Shown here: piece by piece, positions 7,733-13,392 of the stretch
How the letters are laid out: each line of letters begins with the position of its first letter
How positions within the stretch are numbered: position 1 is the first letter of the stretch
From: a virus
IMG/VR virus record: IMGVR_UViG_3300045927_000021
Coordinates: 1 to 20,129 of that record
Strand: one strand, 5' to 3'
Length of the DNA: 20,129 nt
Notes under the pieces: generated by a model
What the model was told of the DNA's origin: nothing
What the model saw: only the letters and a program-made list of their open reading frames with translations
Database searches by the model: none
Position numbers and translations under genes: made by a program

Positions 7733-8133
7733 GCGGGCATCCAACAACAGATGCATGTCTCGTAGCGACTGGCGGCGCGTCACGTCCGGCGACCACCCGT
7801 AGAGGGATGCCATCACGATGATCCACCAGTCGAGGGTTCTGCTTTTCCCTCTACAGGCAGCCCATCCTCGTACTCATTCGGCAGGTCATCATCCACGAGC
7901 TCGTACACCCCGATCAGATCCTCGGCCGAGATGTTCGGTTTCGGTGTCGCCCCCACTTCGCGACAGCATCGCTCGTAGACGGCCACCGCGCCGGCAGCGG
8001 ATTTGAGTGGGGTGTATTGCACGTCTCCCCACGTCAGCCCCGCCGCCTTGGCGATGTCTTCCAGCTCGAGAGCAGGAATGGATTGGACGCGAACCGTCTT
8101 GCCTTCGATGATGCAAGCCCATTGCTTGGCCAC
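7715..8133 (-). CDS. Tail assembly chaperone gpG-T fusion made by -1 frameshifting
   Basis: The long product of the tail chaperone locus, about 139 aa. Ribosomes read 97 codons of the gpG frame, slip back one base on GGGAAAA (minus strand, 7849-7843) and continue for 42 codons to the TAG at 7717-7715. The added tail begins SRTLDWWIIVMASLYGWSPD and ends LLLDARRSVER. The Trp-rich start and the following helix are typical of gpT-type extensions in siphovirus chaperones. The two products coat and fold the tape measure protein while the tail tube assembles. The slippery site is in the correct zero-frame phase (G GGA AAA), which makes this call strong without any search. Confidence 0.85.
7813..8133 (-). 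CDS. Tail assembly chaperone gpG
   Basis: The short, unshifted product of the chaperone locus, 106 aa, acting with the fusion protein on the tape measure. It is mixed alpha/beta and ends in an acidic tail (DDDLPNEYEDGLPVEGKAEP). It follows the tail tube gene by 27 nt, the standard siphovirus position. The start is a GTG at 8133, preceded by AGAGG at 10 nt. No ATG is available near the N-terminus. Family identity comes from position, size and the frameshift signal rather than strong sequence motifs. Confidence 0.85.
   Translation of the reverse strand: MAKQWACIIEGKTVRVQSIPALELEDIAKAAGLTWGDVQYTPLKSAAGAVAVYERCCREVGATPKPNISAEDLIGVYELVDDDLPNEYEDGLPVEGKAEPSTGGSS
7843..7849 (-). promoter_or_regulatory. 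-1 ribosomal frameshift slippery heptamer GGGAAAA
   Basis: On the minus strand the sequence reads G GGA AAA in the gpG frame, an exact X XXY YYZ heptamer. After slippage the -1 frame is open for 42 codons and encodes a gpT-like tail, whereas the zero frame ends 27 nt further on. The canonical place of such a signal is exactly here, at the end of the first tail chaperone gene before the tape measure. Confidence 0.88.
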
Positions 8134-8160
8134 GGGCGGTTGACCTCTTTCTGTCGGCTA

Positions 8161-8562
8161 TCAGCCGACCTTGGCGATCGCCGACGCCGCCGACCACGAA
8201 CCCGAGGTCGTGATCGCGCCACCGGTCGAACCGGACGCCGAGAAGTCGAAGAACGCCGTACCGAACCAGTAGACGCCCGACGCGTTCGACGTGTCCGGGT
8301 ACAGGTAGAACTTGCGGGCCACGCCGTCGAGCGCAGCCGTGTACGTCTGGACGGTGGCGTCATCCCAGAACCCGGCGAAGTCCCCGGACGCGTCCGGCAG
8401 ACCAGCAACGTAGGTCTTGTTGCTATCACCGAACGCCGTGACCTCGAACCGGTCAGAGACCTGGTTGAACGACCATGTGTTGAGGAACGCCACCGGCTCA
8501 GCGGTGCCGCCCGAAGTGAGGTTGATGTAAAGCCGCCCGTTGCGGCCGGCACGTCGAGTCAT
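8161..8562 (-). CDS. Major tail tube protein
   Basis: A 133-aa tail tube subunit forming the stacked hexameric rings of a siphovirus tail. The sequence is almost all beta: GRLYINLTSGG at the start, WSFNQVSDRFEVTAFGDSNKTYVAG, then GDFAGFWDD, which matches the small actinophage tube-protein family (GxFxGFxDD pattern), and a Ser/Gly/Ala-rich C-terminus. The start is ATG at 8562 with GGAAGG about 7 nt upstream. It directly follows a glycosyltransferase gene and precedes the chaperones, and is therefore a likely substrate of that transferase. Confidence 0.88.
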   Translation of the reverse strand: MTRRAGRNGRLYINLTSGGTAEPVAFLNTWSFNQVSDRFEVTAFGDSNKTYVAGLPDASGDFAGFWDDATVQTYTAALDGVARKFYLYPDTSNASGVYWFGTAFFDFSASGSTGGAITTSGSWSAASAIAKVG

Positions 8563-8601
8563 CTCTGACCTTCCTTGTGACGTGGTGGATCCGGGCGCCG
8601 G

Positions 8602-9639
8602 TCAGCGCACGGTCTTGGTTGCACCATCCACGAACCGCAGCAGACGGGCCGCTGTGTTGGTGAAGGTGCGGTCGGCCACCACGCCACGGGCGGACACCGC
8701 GGCAGCCTCACGCTCCGAATCGTGGGCGAGCCACCATCGGAGCTGATCTGTGAAATCCCCAGGATCGGTGAACGTCGGCAACATCGGGAACAGCCGGTCA
8801 CCCTCGGGGCGGGGGGAACGAAGGAAGAACGTGCCAGTGGCGGCGAGCTCGACCTCACGGGGCCCGACGGCTACACCGTCGTTGCGGCCACCCTCGTTGA
8901 TCTCCTGGCGGTACAGGTTCGCCGACGCCTTGCACGACCGGTAGATGTCGACCGTCTGCTCATTCGGGCAGCACACCCCGAGGTCGTCGATCAGGTACTT
9001 CACGATCGGCGAGTCATCGACGATCTGCCAGTTCCCGGCGAGCCGCACCTCAAGCCCGTCGAAGTCGCAGTACTCGAAGAACTCGACCCGGCTGGGGAAC
9101 CCGGTACCGACGAACGCGAAATCGGATTCATACTCCGGGACCTTCGGCCCTGGACAGTGCAGGTCAGGGTCGTAGCTGTGCGGGAAGTAGTACGAGCGCG
9201 GGTTGATCTGCCGGTACACGCCGAGGTTGAGCGGGTCGTTGACGACGACCGTGTCGACGTGCTCCGCCACCTGGAACTGCTGCTGGTCTTCGTAGGGGGA
9301 TTCGGTGAACCAGGCGACGATGTGATGCGGGCGGCGTTCGAGGACTTCGAGGATGATCGGCGGGACGAAGAACGTCGAGACGAGCACGACGACGTCGGGC
9401 CAGAACTTGTAGAGCTCGCCGAGGAGCGATTCGGCGGCGAGACGAATGGCGCCATCCTTGTCGAGCGCCTTGCGACGCTCACCGTTGACTTCGAGGTCGA
9501 CGGCGTCGTAGAAGTCGAGGCGGTCCCCGAAGTTGAAGTCGAACACCTGAGCGCCGTTGGCGCGCAGGCCTTTGACGAGCCCGTTGTGAACGTCGGCTAC
9601 GGAGAACCGGGGGCCGGGATGCACGACGAGGACTCTCAC
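8602..9639 (-). CDS. CgeB/YkvP-like glycosyltransferase
   Basis: A 345-aa enzyme resembling CgeB/YkvP-type GT-B transferases. The N-terminal half has a Rossmann-like start (MRVLVVHPGPRFSVADVHNG) and HHIVAWFTESPYED. The C-terminal half contains DFAFVGTGFPSRVEFF, KASANLYRQEI, RNDGVAVGPREVELAATGTFFLRSPRPEG with the family Glu/Gly region, and ends with the usual FTNTAARLLRFV helix. It probably transfers a sugar from a nucleotide donor to a virion protein; the acceptor is unknown. The GTG start at 9639 has a perfect AGGAGG 8 nt upstream. It stands alone between a noncoding gap and the tail tube gene, suggesting tail glycosylation. Confidence 0.82.
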   Translation of the reverse strand: MRVLVVHPGPRFSVADVHNGLVKGLRANGAQVFDFNFGDRLDFYDAVDLEVNGERRKALDKDGAIRLAAESLLGELYKFWPDVVVLVSTFFVPPIILEVLERRPHHIVAWFTESPYEDQQQFQVAEHVDTVVVNDPLNLGVYRQINPRSYYFPHSYDPDLHCPGPKVPEYESDFAFVGTGFPSRVEFFEYCDFDGLEVRLAGNWQIVDDSPIVKYLIDDLGVCCPNEQTVDIYRSCKASANLYRQEINEGGRNDGVAVGPREVELAATGTFFLRSPRPEGDRLFPMLPTFTDPGDFTDQLRWWLAHDSEREAAAVSARGVVADRTFTNTAARLLRFVDGATKTVR

Positions 9640-9663
9640 GGGCCGTGCCTCCTAGAATCATGA

Positions 9664-9768
9664 ACGTCAGGGCCGAGGGGTGACGGGGACGTAGGTCACC
9701 AGGAGCGGCCGGAGGGACCCGATAGGCCGGGCGATGCGGAGGCCGAGAGGGTGTGTAGGCCCTGACGT
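9664..9768. repeat. Inverted repeat enclosing a possible structured RNA
   Basis: ACGTCAGGGCC (9664-9674) and GGCCCTGACGT (9758-9768) are perfect 11-bp inverted arms 83 bases apart. Inside are two smaller stems, GGTGAC/GTCACC (9679-9684 with 9695-9700) and CGGCC/GGCCG (9706-9710 with 9725-9729), so the segment can fold as a multibranched RNA on either strand. It lies in the longest gene-free gap, just upstream of the AGGAGG of the glycosyltransferase-tail tube transcript. It may be a leader RNA, a small RNA or an operator. No known family was recognised. Confidence 0.45.
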
Positions 9769-9773
9769 AGAAT
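9768..9773 (+). promoter_or_regulatory. Candidate -10 element for a leaderless plus-strand gene
   Basis: TAGAAT ends 6 nt before the ATG at 9780, so transcription would begin at or next to the A of the start codon. That is the arrangement of leaderless mRNAs common in Actinomycetota. No convincing -35 hexamer is seen at 16-18 bp upstream. Confidence 0.4.
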
Positions 9774-9779
9774 CAGGAC

Positions 9780-9929
9780 ATGCGCCGCCTATGGCAGAAG
9801 TTGTTTCCTCGCCCTAAGCCGCCACGGACCTACGGAGTCCCTCCCGTAATGCCCGGAGAGGGACGGTGCAGACATCACGGCCCGTACCCCGGATGCTGGG
9901 GCGGCTGCAACTCGCGAATGCCGCGTTAG
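9780..9929 (+). CDS. Short Cys/His peptide on the plus strand, possibly leaderless
   Basis: An ORF of 49 codons running against the operon. The peptide starts with a basic segment (MRRLWQKLFPRPKPPR) and ends with a Cys/His cluster (CRHHGPYPGCWGGC, residues 30-43; C-x-H-H-x5-C-x3-C), which could bind zinc or other metal. It fills the otherwise empty gap downstream of the tail terminator gene, and its TAG overlaps that gene's TAA in TTAG, just as the other plus-strand gene overlaps gpT. There is no strong Shine-Dalgarno sequence, but TAGAAT is 6 nt upstream. No family is recognised. Chance occurrence is possible at this length. Confidence 0.45.
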   Translation: MRRLWQKLFPRPKPPRTYGVPPVMPGEGRCRHHGPYPGCWGGCNSRMPR

Positions 9930-10324
9930 TCGGCGAGCACTTCGAGCGAGATGACCGCCCCGTCGCCGACAAGCGCCTCGTTCACCACCAACCGACCGAA
10001 CTCGCCGACCGTCGTCGCCGTCGCCGACGACACCACCCCATCCAACGTCGAGTCAGCCTGCAGCGCCGACAACGCCGCCGCGATCAGCTCCTGCAACGCC
10101 AACACCGATGACCGGTCGTCGACGTGCGGGACGACGGCTCGCACCGGCAGAAAGATCGTCCCCGAGTCGTCCCCGAAGTAGGTAGCGACGTCGATCGACT
10201 CCGGCCACTCCACGATCAGGCACGGCGCCTCCGGCTTGTCCACCGGATAGCCGTACACCTCCACCCCGGCCACCACCGACAACGCCTCGGCGGTGGCGTC
10301 CATCACCTCCGCCAACGTCGCCAT
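9926..10324 (-). CDS. Probable tail terminator / neck protein
   Basis: A 132-aa protein following the connector gene by a TGATG overlap, the position of tail-terminator or tail-completion proteins. It opens with a helix (TLAEVMDATAEALSVV), then GVEVYGYPVDKPEAPCLIVEWP, whose pattern of an N-terminal helix followed by a strand with a Pro-rich turn recalls lambda gpU/minor tail terminator families. A second helix (VLALQELIAAALSALQAD) and C-terminal strands follow. It would cap the tail tube and join it to the connector. Identity rests on position and fold pattern more than on a signature motif. Its stop overlaps that of a converging plus-strand ORF. Confidence 0.6.
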   Translation of the reverse strand: MATLAEVMDATAEALSVVAGVEVYGYPVDKPEAPCLIVEWPESIDVATYFGDDSGTIFLPVRAVVPHVDDRSSVLALQELIAAALSALQADSTLDGVVSSATATTVGEFGRLVVNEALVGDGAVISLEVLAD

Positions 10325-10962
10325 CAGGCAACCATCAGCCCGCGGCGAGCCGACGCACGACGATAGATGTGCAACAGCTCCTCAACCTTCGGATCTTCAC
10401 GCACCCGGACGAGCAGCCCGTCGGCTCCGTAGCCGGCGACCCCGAACGGGGCATCCTTCCGCTTGTAGATGCCAGCGGCGAGCAGCCGATGTGCCTGCTT
10501 CACGTCGGCCGGGACCGCAGCCCAACCCCACGCCGCGGTCACCTGCAACGTGCGGCGAGTGACAACGCGGAAGCACTTGGAGCCGACGGCAACGATCCGC
10601 CAGTACGGCCAACCTGACGCGCCGTTGGGGCCGACCCCGTTCGCCGGTTCGAGCTCAAAGTCGGTGCCGATCGTCCACGTCGTCTCGAACACGCCGTCGT
10701 CATCCTCGTCGGTCTTGACGACCAGGTCGGTGAGAGTGGAGATGTCATCGACGATCGCCAACGTCGGGTTGGTCGGGGCGTAGGTGCGGGCTGTCGCCGA
10801 CGGGTCGCCGTCGACGTCGACGTCTTGGTCGAAGCGGCGGCCGCAGAACGAGTTGACGTCACGGGTGGCAGCCGCGACCGCATCAGCGATGTTCGTGTCG
10901 TTCTCGGTGCCGCCTATCCCCAGATAGGTCTTGATGGCGTCGGTGGTGTTGTAGTCGGTCAC
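10324..10962 (-). CDS. Head-tail connector (gp6/gp15-like adaptor)
   Basis: A 212-aa head-tail adaptor that would sit under the portal ring. The N-terminal helices (TDAIKTYLGIGG, then ADAVAAATRDVNSFCGRRF) match the gp6-like connector pattern, where an aromatic/Cys-Gly-Arg-x-Phe follows the second helix. A central beta region (DISTLTDLVVKTDEDDDGVF, YWRIVAVGSK) and LQVTAAWGWAAVPADVKQAHRLLAAGIYKRKD near the C-terminus are typical of the family; the WGWxxVPxDVKQA stretch is a strong marker. The GTG start at 10962 has GGAGG 7 nt upstream and lies 4 nt after the methyltransferase stop. Confidence 0.85.
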   Translation of the reverse strand: MTDYNTTDAIKTYLGIGGTENDTNIADAVAAATRDVNSFCGRRFDQDVDVDGDPSATARTYAPTNPTLAIVDDISTLTDLVVKTDEDDDGVFETTWTIGTDFELEPANGVGPNGASGWPYWRIVAVGSKCFRVVTRRTLQVTAAWGWAAVPADVKQAHRLLAAGIYKRKDAPFGVAGYGADGLLVRVREDPKVEELLHIYRRASARRGLMVA

Positions 10963-10966
10963 CGCG

Positions 10967-11512
10967 TCACCTCCGGATCACACCGAGCCCGTAGCAGCCG
11001 GACACGTACTCGCACACCTCGACCCGGTCGGCGAGGTAGTCGTCGATCGCCCGCCGGACCGGGAACGCGGCACAGGTCGGGTCGGCTTCCGGGTGCGGCA
11101 GCTCGGTGTCGTGCAGCAGGACGACACCGCCTGGCTTCACCTTCGGGACGTAGGCGATGAGCTCGGACATCGTCTGGTCGTAGGTGTGCAACGTGTCGAT
11201 GAACACGATGTCGACGTCATCGGGGAGCTCGTCGACGATGCGGAGATCGTCGGCGCGGCGGTAGGTCCAGAACGGCGCCTCGAACCAGGCGGGCGGCACC
11301 GACGGGGGCAGCGGGTCCACGGACCAGAGATGGCCGCCGACCTTCTCGATCGCGGCGAGGAACGCCGACGTCGAGTTGCCTGCCCGCACCCCGAGCTCGA
11401 TCACCTGCGGCTCACGCCGATCGGCGACCTCCTGGTACAGCCGGGGGAGGTGGTCGACGATGTCGGTCCACTCGAGGCATCGCTGCTCGTACTCGTAGGC
11501 GAACACCGTCAT
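10967..11512 (-). CDS. SAM-dependent methyltransferase (class I)
   Basis: A 181-aa Rossmann-fold methyltransferase. Motif I is VIELGVRAGNSTSAFL (37-52), an acidic strand end is at WSVDP (63-67), DIVFIDTLHTYDQ (101-113) is the post-II acidic segment, and the VKPGGVVLLHD loop (125-135) is typical of Methyltransf_24-like enzymes. The ATG at 11512 overlaps the upstream glycosyltransferase stop (ATGA); a longer open frame exists but would overlap that gene. In the sugar cassette it most likely O-methylates a sugar or the glycosylated product. A protein or small-molecule target cannot be excluded. Confidence 0.85.
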   Translation of the reverse strand: MTVFAYEYEQRCLEWTDIVDHLPRLYQEVADRREPQVIELGVRAGNSTSAFLAAIEKVGGHLWSVDPLPPSVPPAWFEAPFWTYRRADDLRIVDELPDDVDIVFIDTLHTYDQTMSELIAYVPKVKPGGVVLLHDTELPHPEADPTCAAFPVRRAIDDYLADRVEVCEYVSGCYGLGVIRR

Positions 11513-12147
11513 CGGTCGCTCGCATGTCCCGAGACGGTGAACCAACGGTTGCGCCACAGATTGCCGGGGATCGGTTCGGGGCGGAGGTCGTACTGGTCGA
11601 GCACCACCGGCAGCGACAACTGATCCTGGTAGGTCATCAGGTGGTTGTGTGCGAACCAGGCGGCACCGAATTGCAGCACGGTCGGCGTGTGCCGGCGAGC
11701 GAACGTCGTGGATGCCCACAACCCGCCGTTCTGCGGCCAGCCACGCGACCGGTACAAGGCGACCTGTTCCTCGAGCGGCTGCCCGACGTACTTGGTCATC
11801 GTCCGCGACACGGCCGCTTCTTCGTAGATGCAGGTCCGGTCAGGATGCCCGAACATCGCCAGGTCGGATTCGGCGAGGCAGTCGTAGAGGACGTCGAAGT
11901 AGTCGCCGCCGGTGAGCTGCACGGACCCGTCGAGCCAGACAGAGATGTCGGCTTGCGGCGGGTGGCACTTCCACCACTTCGCCGCCACTCGCGGATGCTG
12001 GTACGGGAGCGGGTGGTAGCGGACGTCCCAATCATCGGACTTGAGGTCGGGGTCGTCGGTATAGCAGATCCACTCGTCGACGAGCGGATGATCGGGGTGC
12101 GGCTTCAACCAGTCGTAGCCGCCGTAGATGGCGCAGAAGGCGATCAT
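11509..12147 (-). CDS. TOD1/DUF616-type glycosyltransferase
   Basis: A 212-aa GT-A-like enzyme. It starts MIAFCAIYGGYDWLKP and has EWICYTDDPD (25-34), then HPRVAAKWWKCHP (51-63) and SVWLDGSVQL (69-78). The order of YxxYD, YTDD, R-x-x-K-x-x-K and WLDGS matches the TOD1/MUCI70 (DUF616) glycosyltransferase-like domain, where the WLD Asp is taken as the metal/donor-binding residue. I chose the ATG at 12147 because it overlaps the epimerase stop (ATGA). It lies between a sugar epimerase and a methyltransferase, suggesting that it adds the sugar made by its neighbour. Confidence 0.82.
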   Translation of the reverse strand: MIAFCAIYGGYDWLKPHPDHPLVDEWICYTDDPDLKSDDWDVRYHPLPYQHPRVAAKWWKCHPPQADISVWLDGSVQLTGGDYFDVLYDCLAESDLAMFGHPDRTCIYEEAAVSRTMTKYVGQPLEEQVALYRSRGWPQNGGLWASTTFARRHTPTVLQFGAAWFAHNHLMTYQDQLSLPVVLDQYDLRPEPIPGNLWRNRWFTVSGHASDR

Positions 12148-12977
12148 GCTGCCATCACCCGCAGCTCGCGGCGGTACCAGTCGATCGTCGGCAACAGCCC
12201 GTACGGCCAATGCGTCAACGCCTTCGGCCACTCGGCCACCACACAGGCGCCCTCCGGTTCACCAAGGCGCATCGGGAGATGCACGACGTCCGAGTTGGAG
12301 TCGGTTGCCTTGATGACATCCCACGCCGCCTGGTTCACCGTCGTCGCCACGCCGGTGCCTGCCTCCCGCACCCTGCCCCACGGACCGCCCAGTCCTTCGA
12401 CGAGTTGACGGGCGACGTCCTCGACGTGGACGAGGTCGATCTGCTGTTCGCCGCTGCCCCACACTTCAAGCGGCATCCCCGTCAGGGCTCGGCAGATGAA
12501 CGACGGAATGATCTTGCGGACCCTGGCGGTGCCGTGCGGCGGCGGGATCTTCTGACCGGGCCCGTAAGCGTGAAACGCTCGGACGACGGTGATCTTCTCG
12601 CCCCGCCACTGAGCACGAGCGAGACCGAGCTCCTCGGCGGCCGCCTTTGTGATGGCGTACGGGTTCGGCTGACCCTTGTGGCCGGTGCCGATCTGCACCA
12701 CCGGGATACCCAACGCGGCAGCGGTGTCGTAGACGTTGACGGCGCCTTCGATGTTCACCCGCACAGCACGGGCCTCGGCGCCGATCATCTCCTCGGTGCC
12801 GAGCTGGCCGGCGAGGTTGATGATCCCGTCGCACGGCTCCGCCACGCCTCGCAGCACCTTGGGGTCGGTGATGTCGTGGAGTCCGTCGAACAGGACGGCG
12901 GCATGGCCGCGCTGTCTGAGCTCGGCGATGACGTGCCGGCCGATGAACCCGGCGCCGCCGGTGACGAGGACCCTCAT
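12144..12977 (-). CDS. NAD-dependent nucleotide-sugar epimerase/dehydratase
   Basis: A 277-aa extended short-chain dehydrogenase. The NAD-binding TGGAGFIG is at residues 6-13, GIINLAGQLG at 51-60, the catalytic YxxxK at Tyr107-Lys111 (NPYAITK) and RAFHAYGPGQ at 133-142, the usual sugar-epimerase YGPGQ signature. DLVHVEDVARQLV is the standard C-terminal segment. The position normally holding Ser upstream of Tyr reads IGTGHK, so Thr may replace it. It would convert an NDP-sugar for use by the adjacent transferases. The ATG at 12977 overlaps the stop of the preceding small gene (ATGA). The exact substrate cannot be told from sequence. Confidence 0.9.
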   Translation of the reverse strand: MRVLVTGGAGFIGRHVIAELRQRGHAAVLFDGLHDITDPKVLRGVAEPCDGIINLAGQLGTEEMIGAEARAVRVNIEGAVNVYDTAAALGIPVVQIGTGHKGQPNPYAITKAAAEELGLARAQWRGEKITVVRAFHAYGPGQKIPPPHGTARVRKIIPSFICRALTGMPLEVWGSGEQQIDLVHVEDVARQLVEGLGGPWGRVREAGTGVATTVNQAAWDVIKATDSNSDVVHLPMRLGEPEGACVVAEWPKALTHWPYGLLPTIDWYRRELRVMAA

Positions 12978-13150
12978 GACTGCCGACCCGCCGCCTTGAA
13001 CGCCGCCAGGGCATAGGCGTCGATCTCGTCACGCCATTCTTCGAAATCCTCGGTCCAGTTGTACCGGTCCCATCCTCGCTGATTCAGGAACTCGCGTCGG
13101 AGCGCCCTGCGAATAGCAAGGAACTTTGGATCATCCGTCTTCATGGACAT
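12974..13150 (-). CDS. Small hypothetical protein in the sugar cassette
   Basis: A 58-aa charged, helical peptide with many aromatics (RGWDRYNWTEDFEEWRDEID), no membrane segment and no recognised family. GGGAG lies 9 nt before the ATG at 13150, which makes that start better than the GTG at 13165. It is coupled by ATGA to the epimerase, so the two are made together. It could be a small partner of the sugar enzymes, but nothing in the sequence shows this. Confidence 0.65.
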   Translation of the reverse strand: MSMKTDDPKFLAIRRALRREFLNQRGWDRYNWTEDFEEWRDEIDAYALAAFKAAGRQS

Positions 13151-13176
13151 CTTGCGTTCTCCCACGGGCTAGAGAA

Positions 13177-13221
13177 CGCCTGTGCCCCCAACCGGCCCGT
13201 GAAGCGGCAGGGGCACAGGCG
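13177..13221. terminator. 12-bp perfect hairpin between two small genes
   Basis: CGCCTGTGCCCC (13177-13188) pairs exactly with GGGGCACAGGCG (13210-13221) across a 21-nt loop. It fills most of the gap between the 53-aa gene and the 58-aa gene. On the minus strand it is followed by TTCTCT, a poor U-tract. It may be an attenuator or terminator that splits capsid expression from the sugar cassette, or an mRNA processing or stability element. Confidence 0.6.
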
Positions 13222-13230
13222 AACGTCGAA

Positions 13231-13392
13231 CTACTTGTCTGCCGCCTTCTTCTTCGCTGTCGGCTCCACGATCGCCAACGCCTCGAAGAACTCGGGGATC
13301 ACCTGCGGATCACCCTCGGCGAGGATCGTCCCAGCAGGAACGAACGTGTCGCCCCGCCAATGAGCGACTGTGCAGCGCATCATGGTTGCCAT
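13231..13392 (-). CDS. Small capsid-region protein
   Basis: A 53-aa protein: MATMMRCTVAHWRGDTFVPA, then GTILAEGDP, an acidic/aliphatic helix and a Lys/Ala-rich end. The pattern of a short strand, F-x-P-A-G-T and a D/P turn resembles small proteins often encoded just after the major capsid gene in actinophages, which are of unknown role (possible decoration or head-closure). GAAGGAG lies 7 nt before the ATG at 13392, which decides the start over the ATGs at 13383 and 13380. It overlaps the end of the glycosyltransferase by 13 bp. Confidence 0.65.
   Translation of the reverse strand: MATMMRCTVAHWRGDTFVPAGTILAEGDPQVIPEFFEALAIVEPTAKKKAADK

Larger units (their letters stand above)
9653..9775 (+). 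repeat. Direct repeats TAGAATCA flanking the inverted repeat
   Basis: TAGAATCA occurs at 9653-9660 and 9768-9775, immediately outside or touching the two inverted arms. Each copy contains TAGAAT, a good actinobacterial -10 hexamer on the plus strand. The first copy would start a transcript near 9664-9666, at the first base of the inverted-repeat stem; the second would start at the ATG at 9780. Promoter activity is inferred; the repeats themselves are seen. Confidence 0.4.

Noticed and set aside
9780-9880. 28-codon minus-strand frame in the gene-free gap (MSAPSLSG...)
   Set aside because: No ribosome binding site or recognisable pattern, and it ends without contact to a neighbour. The plus frame fits the gap better.
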